DNA of 13,365 nucleotides from an uncultured Bacteroidales bacterium (lineage in GTDB: Bacteria; Bacteroidota; Bacteroidia; Bacteroidales; Muribaculaceae), in contig URZM01000048.1 in the NCBI GenBank assembly GCA_900552315.1, forward strand, positions 1 to 13,365. The letters run 5' to 3'. The notes under the pieces are model-generated. The model saw nothing but the letters and a program-made list of their open reading frames with translations. It made no database searches and was not told the DNA's origin. The position numbers and the translations under genes were made by a program. Shown piece after piece: positions 1 to 6,821 of the stretch; the stretch's first letter is position 1; every line of letters begins with the position of its first letter.

Positions 1-78
1 AAAGCGCCTCCGTGATGAAATCAAGGATTGCATGGAATCCTTATATAATCTTAATTCGGTTTAAATCCAAACACTCTC
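1..78. mobile_element. Partial copy of palindromic element A (right end), cut by window edge
   Basis: Positions 1-81 match 8162-8242 with 4 differences in 81 (at 40, 46, 56 and 59). This is the right-hand portion of the same element that lies intact at 8045-8239. It carries the right terminal inverted repeat, ending CACTCTC at 72-78, and is followed by TTA (79-81), the same trinucleotide that flanks the other copy. The left part lies outside the window. In the same frame that is translated in the yjbQ copy, this fragment is also open, ending at TAA 84-86, so it could form the C-terminal tail of a gene to the left. That is inference, since the upstream sequence is not visible. Confidence 0.85.
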
Positions 79-81
79 TTA

Positions 82-616
82 ATTAACTGAAAAATCAAGC
101 AGCAACGCAATCTGGCATATAACCATTATTCATACAGCCTTGCATAACCGTTTAAAATACAGCGACATATATGATGAATAGCAATGGGCGCAGGCGCTTC
201 AGCTTATTTTCATGGGGATTCGATTTCGTCATCGCGGACATTATTGATGAAACCCAAAAAATCGAAGCAAGCCTGTGGAAAACAGTGAGCCCAAAATTGT
301 CATGCACTGTAGACCCACGACCTGTCAGTTATGTTTGCGCACATGGTAAATGCTCATCCCAACATGTAGGGGACACTATATTAAATGTGATAACAACAAA
401 TAAACCTAAAAGAAGAGGGCATCCCTTACACGCTATTTAACATAACCGCAATTATTGTGATCTTTCGCAATATCCACGAGCCTCCGCGATTGAACGACCC
501 TGACCGCAGCTAGAATACACCTACGGTTTTCACAACCGAACATCAATAAACAGGTCCATAACTTGTGGTTGTTTTCCACAAAGTTATGGACCGTTTGTGG
601 TGCACGAACATGATCA
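82..616. other. Intergenic stretch with no convincing gene
   Basis: I see no gene I would defend here. A frame of 89 codons at 171-440 (+) and one of 67 codons at 433-636 (-) have no family resemblance, no signal peptide and no promoter in a sensible place. The sequence is AT-rich and looks like decayed or non-coding DNA. The only clear structure is the hairpin at 553-592. Confidence 0.5.
553..592 (-). terminator. Strong hairpin, possible terminator of the 617-962 gene
   Basis: GGTCCATAACTTGTGG (553-568) pairs with 576-592 over 16 bp with a single bulged A, around a 7-nt loop (569-575). It lies 24 bp past the stop of the minus-strand plug-like gene, the right place for a terminator. The flank read on the minus strand (TGTTTATTG) is only moderately T-rich, so classic Rho-independent termination is not certain. 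It could instead be a remnant of a small palindromic repeat. Confidence 0.4.
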
Positions 617-962
617 TTATCTGATGCGAAATTCACCCGGTATGCGCTGTTGCCTTTGTTCCTCTATGCGCTTATTAAAGTCTTCCAGTATAGGAGACAA
701 GAATTTTTTTGATTTAGTGGTAATCAGAACCACACCTCCCAGTCTTGGGCTAAATATTTTAGTAATTGCCGGGTCTTTTATGACATCTACTTTGACGATG
801 TCATCAGATGCAATACCGCTTATCTCCTGGACTTCCACTCCATCGATTGATTGAATCACATTGGATGCAACAACCTGCACCTGAGCAACTCTTATGCTCG
901 CGCTCTTGGGCATAAGTGGCAATGGCTATAAACATTGCTAAGACAAGCAGTATCTTTTTCAT
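617..962 (-). pseudogene. Frameshifted small secreted TonB-plug-like protein
   Basis: Two frames together look like one gene. From ATG at 962 the sequence encodes a Sec signal peptide, MKKILLVLAMFIAIATYAQ. That frame then leaves the conserved part and stops early. The next frame (open 617-922) encodes a segment with IDGVEV, then VDVIKDPAITKIF..LGGVVLITTK, which resembles the end of the SusC/TonB-receptor plug domain ('VEVLKDA.ATAIYG.RGANGVVLITTK'). The total is 346 bp, which is 115 codons plus one base, so one extra base between about 895 and 922 explains the break; the CCC run at the end of the signal peptide is a candidate site. Repaired, it would be a periplasmic or exported protein of about 114 residues. 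Such stand-alone plug-like proteins have no role I can state. A sequencing error is an alternative to true decay. Confidence 0.6.
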
Positions 963-987
963 ATTTTCTTAAAATTATATTATGTAG

Positions 988-995
988 CAAAGTTA
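988..995 (-). promoter_or_regulatory. Bacteroidetes -7 box upstream of the plug-like gene
   Basis: On the minus strand TAACTTTG fits the TAnnTTTG consensus of the Bacteroidetes primary sigma factor and lies 25 bp from the ATG at 962. I find no clear -33 TTTG. Confidence 0.45.
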
Positions 996-1069
996 CGAAT
1001 TATTCTCGATATTTTGGCTATCAGACAACTATAAAAACAGGACAACCGCATCGAAAAATGCGTAGCAAT

Positions 1070-1104
1070 AAAAAAGTCGCACTGGAACAACTCCGATGCG
1101 ACTT
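1070..1104 (-). terminator. Rho-independent terminator of prs
   Basis: Read on the minus strand, AAGTCGCA (1104-1097) pairs perfectly with TGCGACTT (1081-1074) around a 15-nt loop. A T-run (plus-strand A-run 1070-1075) follows at once. It lies about 50 bp past the prs stop codon. Confidence 0.85.
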
Positions 1105-1154
1105 GTGACATGTATGAGTTCTTTAGCGTGAGACTCTCTTAGAGTCGCTTCAGA

Positions 1155-2099
1155 TTATTTGAAGAGGTACTGCGAGGAGATGCTCTCGTTGTTGTGGATG
1201 CGACGGATGGTGTCGGCAAACAGTTTGGCCACGGGCAGCACCGTCGCCTTTGTGTCTGTGCGTTCGTAGGGTATGGAGTTCGTGAAGATTATCTCCGTCA
1301 GGCCGGAGGCGTTCACGCGCTCGGTGGCGGGATCGCTCATCACGGCATGCGAACAGAGAGCGCGCACACTTGTGGCTCCCTGGCTCATGAGCAGGTCCGC
1401 TGCCTTTGTTATCGTGCCTGCGGTGTCTACGATGTCGTCCACGAGAATCACGTTCTTGTCTTTCACGTCTCCAATCACGGTCATCTTGTCGACCACATTG
1501 GCCTTGGCGCGCTGTTTGTGGCACAGCACCAAGGGCACGTCAAAATACTTGGCGTATGAGTTGGCTCGCTTGGCGCCACCTACGTCGGGCGATGCGATTA
1601 CCATATCCTTGAGATGCAGGCTCTGGATATAAGGTATGAAGATAGAGGATGCGTACAGATGGTCCACGGGAACATCAAAAAAGCCCTGGATCTGGTCTGC
1701 GTGAAGGTCCATGGTTATGACTCGGTTCACGCCTGCCACTGTCAGAAGGTCGGCTACCAGCTTGGCTGCGATGGAGACACGGGGCTTGTCCTTGCGGTCC
1801 TGGCGTGCCCAGCCAAAATAAGGGATCACGGCCACGATGGTGTTGGCCGATGCACGCTTGGCAGCATCAACCATGAGCAACAGCTCCATGAGGTTGTCCG
1901 CCTTGGGGAACGTGGACTGTACAAGATAAACCTCGGCGCCGCGGATGGACTCTTCGAAGCCGACTTCAAACTCGCCGTCAGCAAAATATTCGGTTTTCAT
2001 CTTGCCGAGTTCTATGCCAAGTTCTTTACAGATTGTCTCGCCGAGATAATGGGACTTTGTTCCGGCGAAAACCTTGATTGGATGGAGGTTAGTGCTCAT
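1155..2099 (-). CDS. prs: Ribose-phosphate pyrophosphokinase (PRPP synthetase)
   Basis: Makes 5-phosphoribosyl-1-pyrophosphate from ribose 5-phosphate and ATP in the cytoplasm, feeding purine, pyrimidine, NAD, histidine and tryptophan synthesis. The 314 residues are normal for class I enzymes. Visible signatures are the N-terminal KVFAGTKSHYLGE (9-21), the flexible ATP-binding loop YFGWARQDRKDKPR (94-107), the metal/ribose-phosphate segment DLHADQIQGFFDVPVDHL (131-148), and the PRPP-binding loop VDDIVDTAGT (220-229). The N-terminal FAGTKS replaces the FSGNAN-type sequence usual in proteobacterial enzymes; I read this as lineage variation. The ATG at 2099 is the natural start for the family. 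It has its own promoter about 100 bp upstream and its own terminator, so it is probably a single-gene unit. Confidence 0.97.
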   Translation of the reverse strand: MSTNLHPIKVFAGTKSHYLGETICKELGIELGKMKTEYFADGEFEVGFEESIRGAEVYLVQSTFPKADNLMELLLMVDAAKRASANTIVAVIPYFGWARQDRKDKPRVSIAAKLVADLLTVAGVNRVITMDLHADQIQGFFDVPVDHLYASSIFIPYIQSLHLKDMVIASPDVGGAKRANSYAKYFDVPLVLCHKQRAKANVVDKMTVIGDVKDKNVILVDDIVDTAGTITKAADLLMSQGATSVRALCSHAVMSDPATERVNASGLTEIIFTNSIPYERTDTKATVLPVAKLFADTIRRIHNNESISSQYLFK

Positions 2100-2196
2100 G
2101 GATGTGTGAGATGTATAAATTGTATTTAGTTACTGTTTCTTCGGTTTTACGCGCATCGTTTGCACTGATTTGCAACGCGTGGATCTTTTGACCATG

Positions 2197-2228
2197 CAAA
2201 GTTAATGATTTTTGCTTTAACCATGAAA
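2197..2228 (-). promoter_or_regulatory. Promoter of prs (Bacteroidetes type)
   Basis: On the minus strand a TAACTTTG -7 box (2204-2197) is preceded after exactly 20 bp by TTTC (2228-2225), one base from the TTTG -33 consensus. The -7 box is 97 bp from the prs ATG, so the leader is fairly long; I see no structured element in it. Confidence 0.6.
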
Positions 2229-2252
2229 CCGACACGCCGCATAATTTCATTT

Positions 2253-3932
2253 CTATGAAATTTTTTTGCTGTCTATTTTCCAGACTACGGCTCCATTGGC
2301 CTGGATGGATAGAGGCACCGGCGTGTGGCTGAACAAGGAAATCTCGCCTTCTTTGCCGGACAGCAGTTCCCGACAAACGCCTGACCCTGTCGGCAATTTC
2401 ATCATGTCGAAAGCCGCGTCAGGAATATTCACCTTGATCCGGCACGGGGCGTTTGCAAAATTCACGGCTATCAAAAGGGTCTCATCCCCGTAGTGCCGCA
2501 AGAAGGCGAAATTACTGTGCGGTGAGAAATCCGGATTCTGAAGGTTCACGTACATAAGGTCAAAAAACGTGCCCTCACTTATGGCTTTCTCCGAGTTGCA
2601 GAGATGAAGCACCTGCGAATATAGCTTCCTGAGCCATTTCTCCTTTTGGGTCAGCTTGGATACCGAGCACCTGCCGCCGTCATACCACCGCCTCATGCTG
2701 TCGTAGCTCCAGAAATCGAATATGGTGGTGCGGTCATTGTAGCCCGCGAAGCCCTCGTTCTCGGTGGCGCACTCCCCTATCTCTTGGCCAAAATAGAGCA
2801 TGAATGGCCCGGTGTTGAACATGGAGCTGACCACAAGTGACGGCAATACGAGCGACGGGTCGCCGGCATACGCCTTGGATCCGAAGCGCACCTCGTCATG
2901 GTTCTCAAGAAAATTGAGCATACGGGCCGAGATACCCTCTAAGGACTGCCAGCAGTCGGTAAGGCGCGCGGCGCTCCATGAGTGCGTCTGTATTCCCACA
3001 AGGGTATCATAAAGATTGACCTTGTCATACAGATAGTCGAAACCGCAATACTCCAGGAAAGGCCGGTACAGCCCTATGTCATATATCTCCCCTATAAACA
3101 GTAGCTCAGGATAATCCTTCTTCACCTGCGGTATGGCCCAATGCCAGAATACCTGAGGCACCATGAACACCATGTCGCAGCGGAAACCGTCAATGCCCTT
3201 GGAGGCCCAGAACCTGAGGATGTGGAGCATCTTGAGCCAGGTGTCGGGAATTGGTTCCATGGCCTGGAATCCATTGCCGGGGTCATGGCCATAATTTAGC
3301 TTCACGGTCTCATACCAGTCATATTCACTGGGAAACGCGGTGTAGGCGTCATTGCCTGTGGCCTTGGCCGGGAACTCACAGTAATCCCCTATCGGGAATT
3401 GCGGTTGGAATTTCTGATTCGTGAGGTAATAATAATTGTTGTCCGAAGCGAAAAACCTGGTAGTGTCGTCTTGTGTGCCGAAATCCTGAACTCCGGCCGG
3501 TGCCGCGTCAGAATGATAACGTCGTGCCGTGTGGTTCGGCACAAAGTCTATGAGCACCTTCATGCCGGCTTTGTGGGTACGCTCTACAAGCGCCTCGAAC
3601 TCGGCCATACGCGCCGGGATGTCGGTGGCTATCTCCGGCGATATATCGTAATAGTCCTTTATGGCGTATGGCGAGCCGGCCTGTCCCTTCACCACATGAG
3701 GGTCATCCGCCGGGATGCCGGGGAACGCCTCCTTGGTGGCATGCTCTATGACACCGGTATACCAAACACAGTTAACGCCCAATGAGCGGATGGAGCGCAA
3801 CAACTTGTCATCGATGTCATTCATCTTCCCTGCCCCGTTCTGCGCCAAAGTGCCTCCCGGCTCACTGCGGTCGTTCATATTGGTGAGCAGTCGCGGGAAA
3901 AGCTGATAGATAATGAGTTTCTCTTTTTTCAT
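2253..3932 (-). CDS. Cytoplasmic GH13-family alpha-amylase
   Basis: Glycoside hydrolase of the alpha-amylase (GH13) clan, expected to cleave alpha-1,4 glucosidic bonds in glycogen, starch or maltodextrins. The four conserved regions are present: DFVPNH (129-134); GFRCD (249-253), with D253 as nucleophile; GEIY with E282 as acid/base; and ENHDEVR (343-349), with D346 as transition-state stabiliser. A beta-sandwich-like C-terminal domain follows from about 460. There is no signal peptide or lipobox, so it should act inside the cell on stored glycogen or imported oligosaccharides, unlike the outer-surface SusG amylases. The length of 559 is typical. It has its own -7 box 38 bp upstream and lies between the mscS unit and prs, with no other sugar gene in sight. 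The exact substrate cannot be read from the sequence. Confidence 0.9.
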   Translation of the reverse strand: MKKEKLIIYQLFPRLLTNMNDRSEPGGTLAQNGAGKMNDIDDKLLRSIRSLGVNCVWYTGVIEHATKEAFPGIPADDPHVVKGQAGSPYAIKDYYDISPEIATDIPARMAEFEALVERTHKAGMKVLIDFVPNHTARRYHSDAAPAGVQDFGTQDDTTRFFASDNNYYYLTNQKFQPQFPIGDYCEFPAKATGNDAYTAFPSEYDWYETVKLNYGHDPGNGFQAMEPIPDTWLKMLHILRFWASKGIDGFRCDMVFMVPQVFWHWAIPQVKKDYPELLFIGEIYDIGLYRPFLEYCGFDYLYDKVNLYDTLVGIQTHSWSAARLTDCWQSLEGISARMLNFLENHDEVRFGSKAYAGDPSLVLPSLVVSSMFNTGPFMLYFGQEIGECATENEGFAGYNDRTTIFDFWSYDSMRRWYDGGRCSVSKLTQKEKWLRKLYSQVLHLCNSEKAISEGTFFDLMYVNLQNPDFSPHSNFAFLRHYGDETLLIAVNFANAPCRIKVNIPDAAFDMMKLPTGSGVCRELLSGKEGEISLFSHTPVPLSIQANGAVVWKIDSKKIS

Positions 3933-3969
3933 CGATCAAGTGGTATGTGATTTGGTTATTGGTAAATTG

Positions 3970-3977
3970 CAAAGATA
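3970..3977 (-). promoter_or_regulatory. -7 box of the amylase gene
   Basis: Minus strand TATCTTTG fits TAnnTTTG, 38 bp upstream of the ATG in the 54-bp gap after mscS. No good -33 box is visible. Confidence 0.5.
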
Positions 3978-3986
3978 AGACACCGC

Positions 3987-4916
3987 TTAATTCTTGACGA
4001 GGTGCACATCCATCTGAGGGAACGGGAACTCTATGCCCTGCTCAGGCAGACGTTTGTAAAAGAGCTCGTTCATTCGGAAATAAACATCCCAATATTCTGC
4101 GGTAGGAACCCACGCCCTCACGGTCAGATTCACAGAGCTGTCTGCCAACTCGTTGATCCACACCACCGGTGCGGGCGTCTTCTCAAGTTTCTCTTCAGTG
4201 GCCAATATCTCCAGGATGGCGGCTCGAGCGCGCTCCATGTCCGTGCCGTATGCCACACCTATGCTCCAGTCTATCCTGCGTCGCTGCTCCAATGAATAAT
4301 TGTTGATAGACGAGGTGGACAGCCCTCCGTTGGGAATGATTATGGCCTTGTTGTCAGGTGTATTTATCACGGTGTTGAAGATCTGGATCTCCTTGACGGT
4401 GCCCGAGAAACCCTGTGCCTCTATGAAATCGCCCACCTTGTACGGCTTCAACAGGAGTATGAGCACACCCCCCGCGAAATTCTGCAACGTCCCGCTCAAG
4501 GCGAGACCCACGGCCACACCGGCCGACGCGAACAAGGCCAAGAACGAGCTTGTCTCTATGCCCAGTATGCCTATTACCGTGACAATGAGGATAAAATACA
4601 GGGTAATCTTCACGAGAGACAGCACGAAGGATGTGAGCGAGGCATCCGTCTCGCGCCTCACCATTATCTTGCGAATCCATGAATGGAGACTGCGGATTAT
4701 GAATTTCCCGGCTATGAACACAAGTATGGCGATTCCCAACTTGAAGCCGAAACTTATCAGCGCCTCTATCACCTTGTCGAGCGTGTCAGAGGTGGCTATG
4801 TTCTCCATCTGGTGGATGGTGTCGGAAGCGGCGAACCCTCCCGCCACACTGTCAGCCGGTTCCGGAGTCACGGTCGCCGGATTCGGCATCTGAAGCAATA
4901 ATGATGAAACAGGCAT
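3987..4916 (-). CDS. MscS-family small-conductance mechanosensitive channel
   Basis: Inner-membrane channel that opens under membrane tension to release solutes on hypo-osmotic shock. The 309 residues show three membrane segments (about 53-74, 94-118 and 123-155). The last is the conserved glycine/alanine-rich pore helix (SAGVAVGLALSGTLQNFAGG, 131-150), followed by KPYKVGDFIE (158-167), the entry to the beta domain of MscS. PNGGLSTSSINNYS (195-208) is the usual 'PN..l....i.N.S' segment, and the C-terminal alpha/beta domain runs to the end. The N-terminal 45 residues are low-complexity and poorly conserved; Met10 is an alternative start. It begins 7 bp after the glycosyltransferase stop and is very probably co-transcribed with it. 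Confidence 0.95.
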   Translation of the reverse strand: MPVSSLLLQMPNPATVTPEPADSVAGGFAASDTIHQMENIATSDTLDKVIEALISFGFKLGIAILVFIAGKFIIRSLHSWIRKIMVRRETDASLTSFVLSLVKITLYFILIVTVIGILGIETSSFLALFASAGVAVGLALSGTLQNFAGGVLILLLKPYKVGDFIEAQGFSGTVKEIQIFNTVINTPDNKAIIIPNGGLSTSSINNYSLEQRRRIDWSIGVAYGTDMERARAAILEILATEEKLEKTPAPVVWINELADSSVNLTVRAWVPTAEYWDVYFRMNELFYKRLPEQGIEFPFPQMDVHLVKN

Positions 4917-4923
4917 CTGTGTC

Positions 4924-5670
4924 TTATTGTAACGGCTCCGCCTGCGGGAACTTCTTGAACATGGACTTGAGACGGAGCTTGATAACCCCGAACACGGCCT
5001 CCCCGAATATGCTGCCGTTCATCTTGGATGTACCCAACACCCTGTTGACAAACACTATGGGGACCTCCACTATCTTGAACCCGCGCTTGTAAGCCTTGAA
5101 TTTCATTTCTATCTGGAAGGCATAGCCCTTGAACTCGATCTTGTCAAGCTCCAGAGCCTGAAGCACCCTGCGCCTCCAGCATACGAATCCGGCCGTGGTG
5201 TCACGCACCTTCATACGGGTGACCACACGCACATACTTTGACGCATAAAATGACATCAGAACCCTGCCCATAGGCCAGTTCACCACATTCACTCCCGTGA
5301 TATAGCGAGAACCGATGGCCACATCCGCCTTCTGCTCCTTGAGTGCATCCAACAGACGGGGAAGATCCTCCGGATTATGCGAAAAATCGGCATCCATCTC
5401 GGTCACGAACTCATACTCACGCTGCAAGGCCCACTTGAACCCATGGATATAAGCCGTCCCCAGACCGAGCTTACCCTGCCGCTGCTCCAGGAACACACGA
5501 CCGGGATACTCCCCCATCTTCTCCTTGACAGCCTCAGCGGTGCCATCCGGCGACCCATCGTCAATCACCAGCACATCGAAATGCGCCGGCAGCCCCATGA
5601 CAGCGTCAATGATATTCGAGATATTTTCAATCTCATTATAGGTAGGGATGATAACCAAAGCCTCGCTCAT
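4924..5670 (-). CDS. DPM1-like polyprenol-phosphate glycosyltransferase (GT2)
   Basis: GT2 enzyme resembling dolichol/polyprenol-phosphate mannose synthase, which transfers a sugar from a nucleotide sugar to a membrane polyprenyl phosphate. The 248-residue protein has the GT-A signatures VIIPTYNEIENI (6-17), VIDDGSPDGT (35-44), and the metal-binding EMDADFSHNPEDLP (91-104), with GSRYITG (120-126) and the DTTAGFVCWRR region (157-167). It has no membrane anchor, like the short DPM1 class. I chose the ATG at 5670 because family homology starts there and a perfect promoter sits just upstream; the same frame stays open to 6189 but runs through that promoter and antisense to the acetyltransferase. 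It is the first gene of a unit with mscS. The sugar donor (mannose or glucose type) is not decidable here. Confidence 0.92.
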   Translation of the reverse strand: MSEALVIIPTYNEIENISNIIDAVMGLPAHFDVLVIDDGSPDGTAEAVKEKMGEYPGRVFLEQRQGKLGLGTAYIHGFKWALQREYEFVTEMDADFSHNPEDLPRLLDALKEQKADVAIGSRYITGVNVVNWPMGRVLMSFYASKYVRVVTRMKVRDTTAGFVCWRRRVLQALELDKIEFKGYAFQIEMKFKAYKRGFKIVEVPIVFVNRVLGTSKMNGSIFGEAVFGVIKLRLKSMFKKFPQAEPLQ

Positions 5671-5693
5671 AGCACAAAGTATGATTTGAACTG

Positions 5694-5725
5694 CAAATTT
5701 AGCAAAATAAACCCAATACTCCAAA
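5694..5725 (-). promoter_or_regulatory. Perfect consensus Bacteroidetes promoter of the glycosyltransferase-mscS unit
   Basis: On the minus strand TTTG (5725-5722), a 20-bp spacer, then TAAATTTG (5701-5694): an exact match to TTTG-N19-21-TAnnTTTG. The -7 box is 23 bp from the ATG at 5670, leaving a short leader. It also supports that start over upstream alternatives. Confidence 0.75.
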
Positions 5726-5991
5726 TCCCCCCAATTTGCCCCCACCGTCATCGCTGCCTGCTCAGACTCACCGCATAAAAAGATCCAAGACATCTTCATA
5801 ACCTGTTCTGAGGTCAGGCCAGTGGCTTTCAGAAATTCCGCCACCGTATGCCAGTAATCCGGTATGGCTCTATTGGCAAAAAACTTCCAGCTTCTATGTG
5901 CTATGGATAAAAGCCTTTCGCTACATTTGGAATAGGGGTAAATGGTAGCTTTGTCCGCATTTGTGGTTATCGGGATTTTCCGGCGGTGTGC

Positions 5992-5999
5992 TAATTTTG
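5992..5999 (+). promoter_or_regulatory. -7 box of the acetyltransferase gene
   Basis: TAATTTTG fits TAnnTTTG, 19 bp before the ATG at 6019. The nearest upstream TTTG (5960-5963) is 28 bp away, too far for a standard -33 box. Confidence 0.5.
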
Positions 6000-6018
6000 C
6001 AGCAAAATTCACAAGAAC

Positions 6019-6564
6019 ATGGATGAAACCAGAATAGACTGCGCCCACCAGAGCGCGGAGGAGCTGGAGCTGGCCAGGCATCTGCGCCTGCTTATGTTCC
6101 GGCTCAACCACACTGCGCCAGACACGGATGAGTATGACCGGCTTGTCCACGAGGTGTTCCCGAACATGGGGGAGGGTTCCATAATCCACTCCCCCGTTTC
6201 AGGCGTGCGGACACACAATGTGAAGATCGGCAAACGTGTCATCATCATGCCGGGGTGCCTGATGATGGCGGCAGGGGGCATCTCTATTGACGACGACGCC
6301 CAGATAGCCGCCAACGTGCAGCTGATCTCCAACAACCATGATCTGGAGAACCGTATGGTGATCACGTGCAAGCCGGTACACATAGGCCGCCGCGCATGGA
6401 TAGGTGCGGGAGCCACCATACTGCCGGGCGTGACCATAGGCGAGAACAGTGTGGTGGGAGCAGGCAGCGTGGTGACCCATGACGTGCCCTCTGACACCAT
6501 AGTGGGGGGCAACCCGGCCCGTACGATACGTAAAATAAGAGGTTGTTTAAAAAGAAACGTTTAA
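6019..6564 (+). CDS. Hexapeptide-repeat (LbH) O-acetyltransferase
   Basis: Acetyl-CoA-dependent acyltransferase of the left-handed beta-helix maltose/galactoside O-acetyltransferase type (LacA/Maa/NodL). The 181 residues show a helical N-terminus (1-50) and hexapeptide repeats from about 66 to 165, including VKIGKRVIIMPG, ISIDDDAQIAANVQLIS, VHIGRRAWIGAGATILPG and VTIGENSVVGAGSVV. SNNHD (105-109) contains the likely catalytic histidine, H107. The GGNPARTIRKI ending (163-173) is classic. The last eight residues (174-181) and the stop are encoded by palindromic element B, inserted at codon 174. Reconstruction without the element gives ...RKIK-stop, 174 residues, with the stop overlapping the next start (TAATG). 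The acceptor is unknown. The N-terminal helical domain is short compared with LacA. Confidence 0.88.
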   Translation: MDETRIDCAHQSAEELELARHLRLLMFRLNHTAPDTDEYDRLVHEVFPNMGEGSIIHSPVSGVRTHNVKIGKRVIIMPGCLMMAAGGISIDDDAQIAANVQLISNNHDLENRMVITCKPVHIGRRAWIGAGATILPGVTIGENSVVGAGSVVTHDVPSDTIVGGNPARTIRKIRGCLKRNV

Positions 6565-6814
6565 ATTTGGGGCTGCTGATTTTTAGGTAAAAGCCTTTTA
6601 AGCCGCAGGAGCATAGCGGGCTATGTGAATAAGGCGCGAAAGGCTTTTAGCAAAAATCAGCCGGACCCGGGGTAATTTCTTTAACAGCCAGAGTTTGAAA
6701 CATTAATTTAAAGATACAGGAATTTAAAAATACCGATTGACTCGTTCCTGCCAAAAGGCAAAAGCCGTTCGCCATGAACGACCCCAAATTTAACGTTTAT
6801 TTTTAAACAACCTC
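6539..6814. mobile_element. Palindromic MITE-like element B (276 bp)
   Basis: Ends are terminal inverted repeats of about 35 bp: GAGGTTGTTTAAAAA at 6539-6553 matches the inverted right end closing at 6814, and the match runs on through AAACGTT and AAATTTGGGG with one mismatch and one 1-nt indel. TAA flanks both sides (6536-6538 and 6815-6817). Inside is a long hairpin: CTGATTTTT..TAAAAGCCTTT (6576-6599) pairs with 6639-6660, enclosing the perfect inner palindrome CATAGC-GG-GCTATG (6612-6625). No open frame of useful size lies within it, so it is non-autonomous. It separates two genes that would otherwise overlap by one base. The shared core and similar ends tie it to element A. The ends beginning GAG and the TNA-type 3-bp duplication recall some IS5-family subgroups, but that assignment is inference. 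Confidence 0.9.
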
Positions 6815-6821
6815 TAAAATA

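Larger units (their letters stand above)
5671..6018. other. Divergent promoter region with an unexplained open stretch
   Basis: This gap separates the minus-strand glycosyltransferase unit from the plus-strand acetyltransferase and carries a promoter at each end. Between them (about 5726-5990) the minus strand is open in one frame and has a protein-like composition around SWKFFANRAIPDYW and LKATGLTSEQVMKMSWIF. I recognise no family, and there is no start or stop of its own, so a decayed gene fragment or chance are both possible. Confidence 0.4.

Noticed and set aside
171..440. 89-codon plus-strand frame
   Set aside because: No family resemblance, no promoter or signal peptide, and composition like translated non-coding DNA.
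2243..2262. Hairpin AATTTCAT-TTCT-ATGAAATT followed by Ts on the plus strand
   Set aside because: Made only of A/T pairs plus two C-G, it overlaps the amylase stop codon and points away from the gene that would need it.
5671..6189. N-terminal extension of the glycosyltransferase to 421 codons
   Set aside because: It would run through a perfect consensus promoter (5694-5725) and antisense to the acetyltransferase, and family homology begins exactly at ATG 5670.
6009..6512. 167-codon frame antisense to the acetyltransferase, and 226 codons antisense to the flavodoxin (6879-7559)
   Set aside because: Shadow frames of well-supported genes; low-complexity products without recognisable domains.
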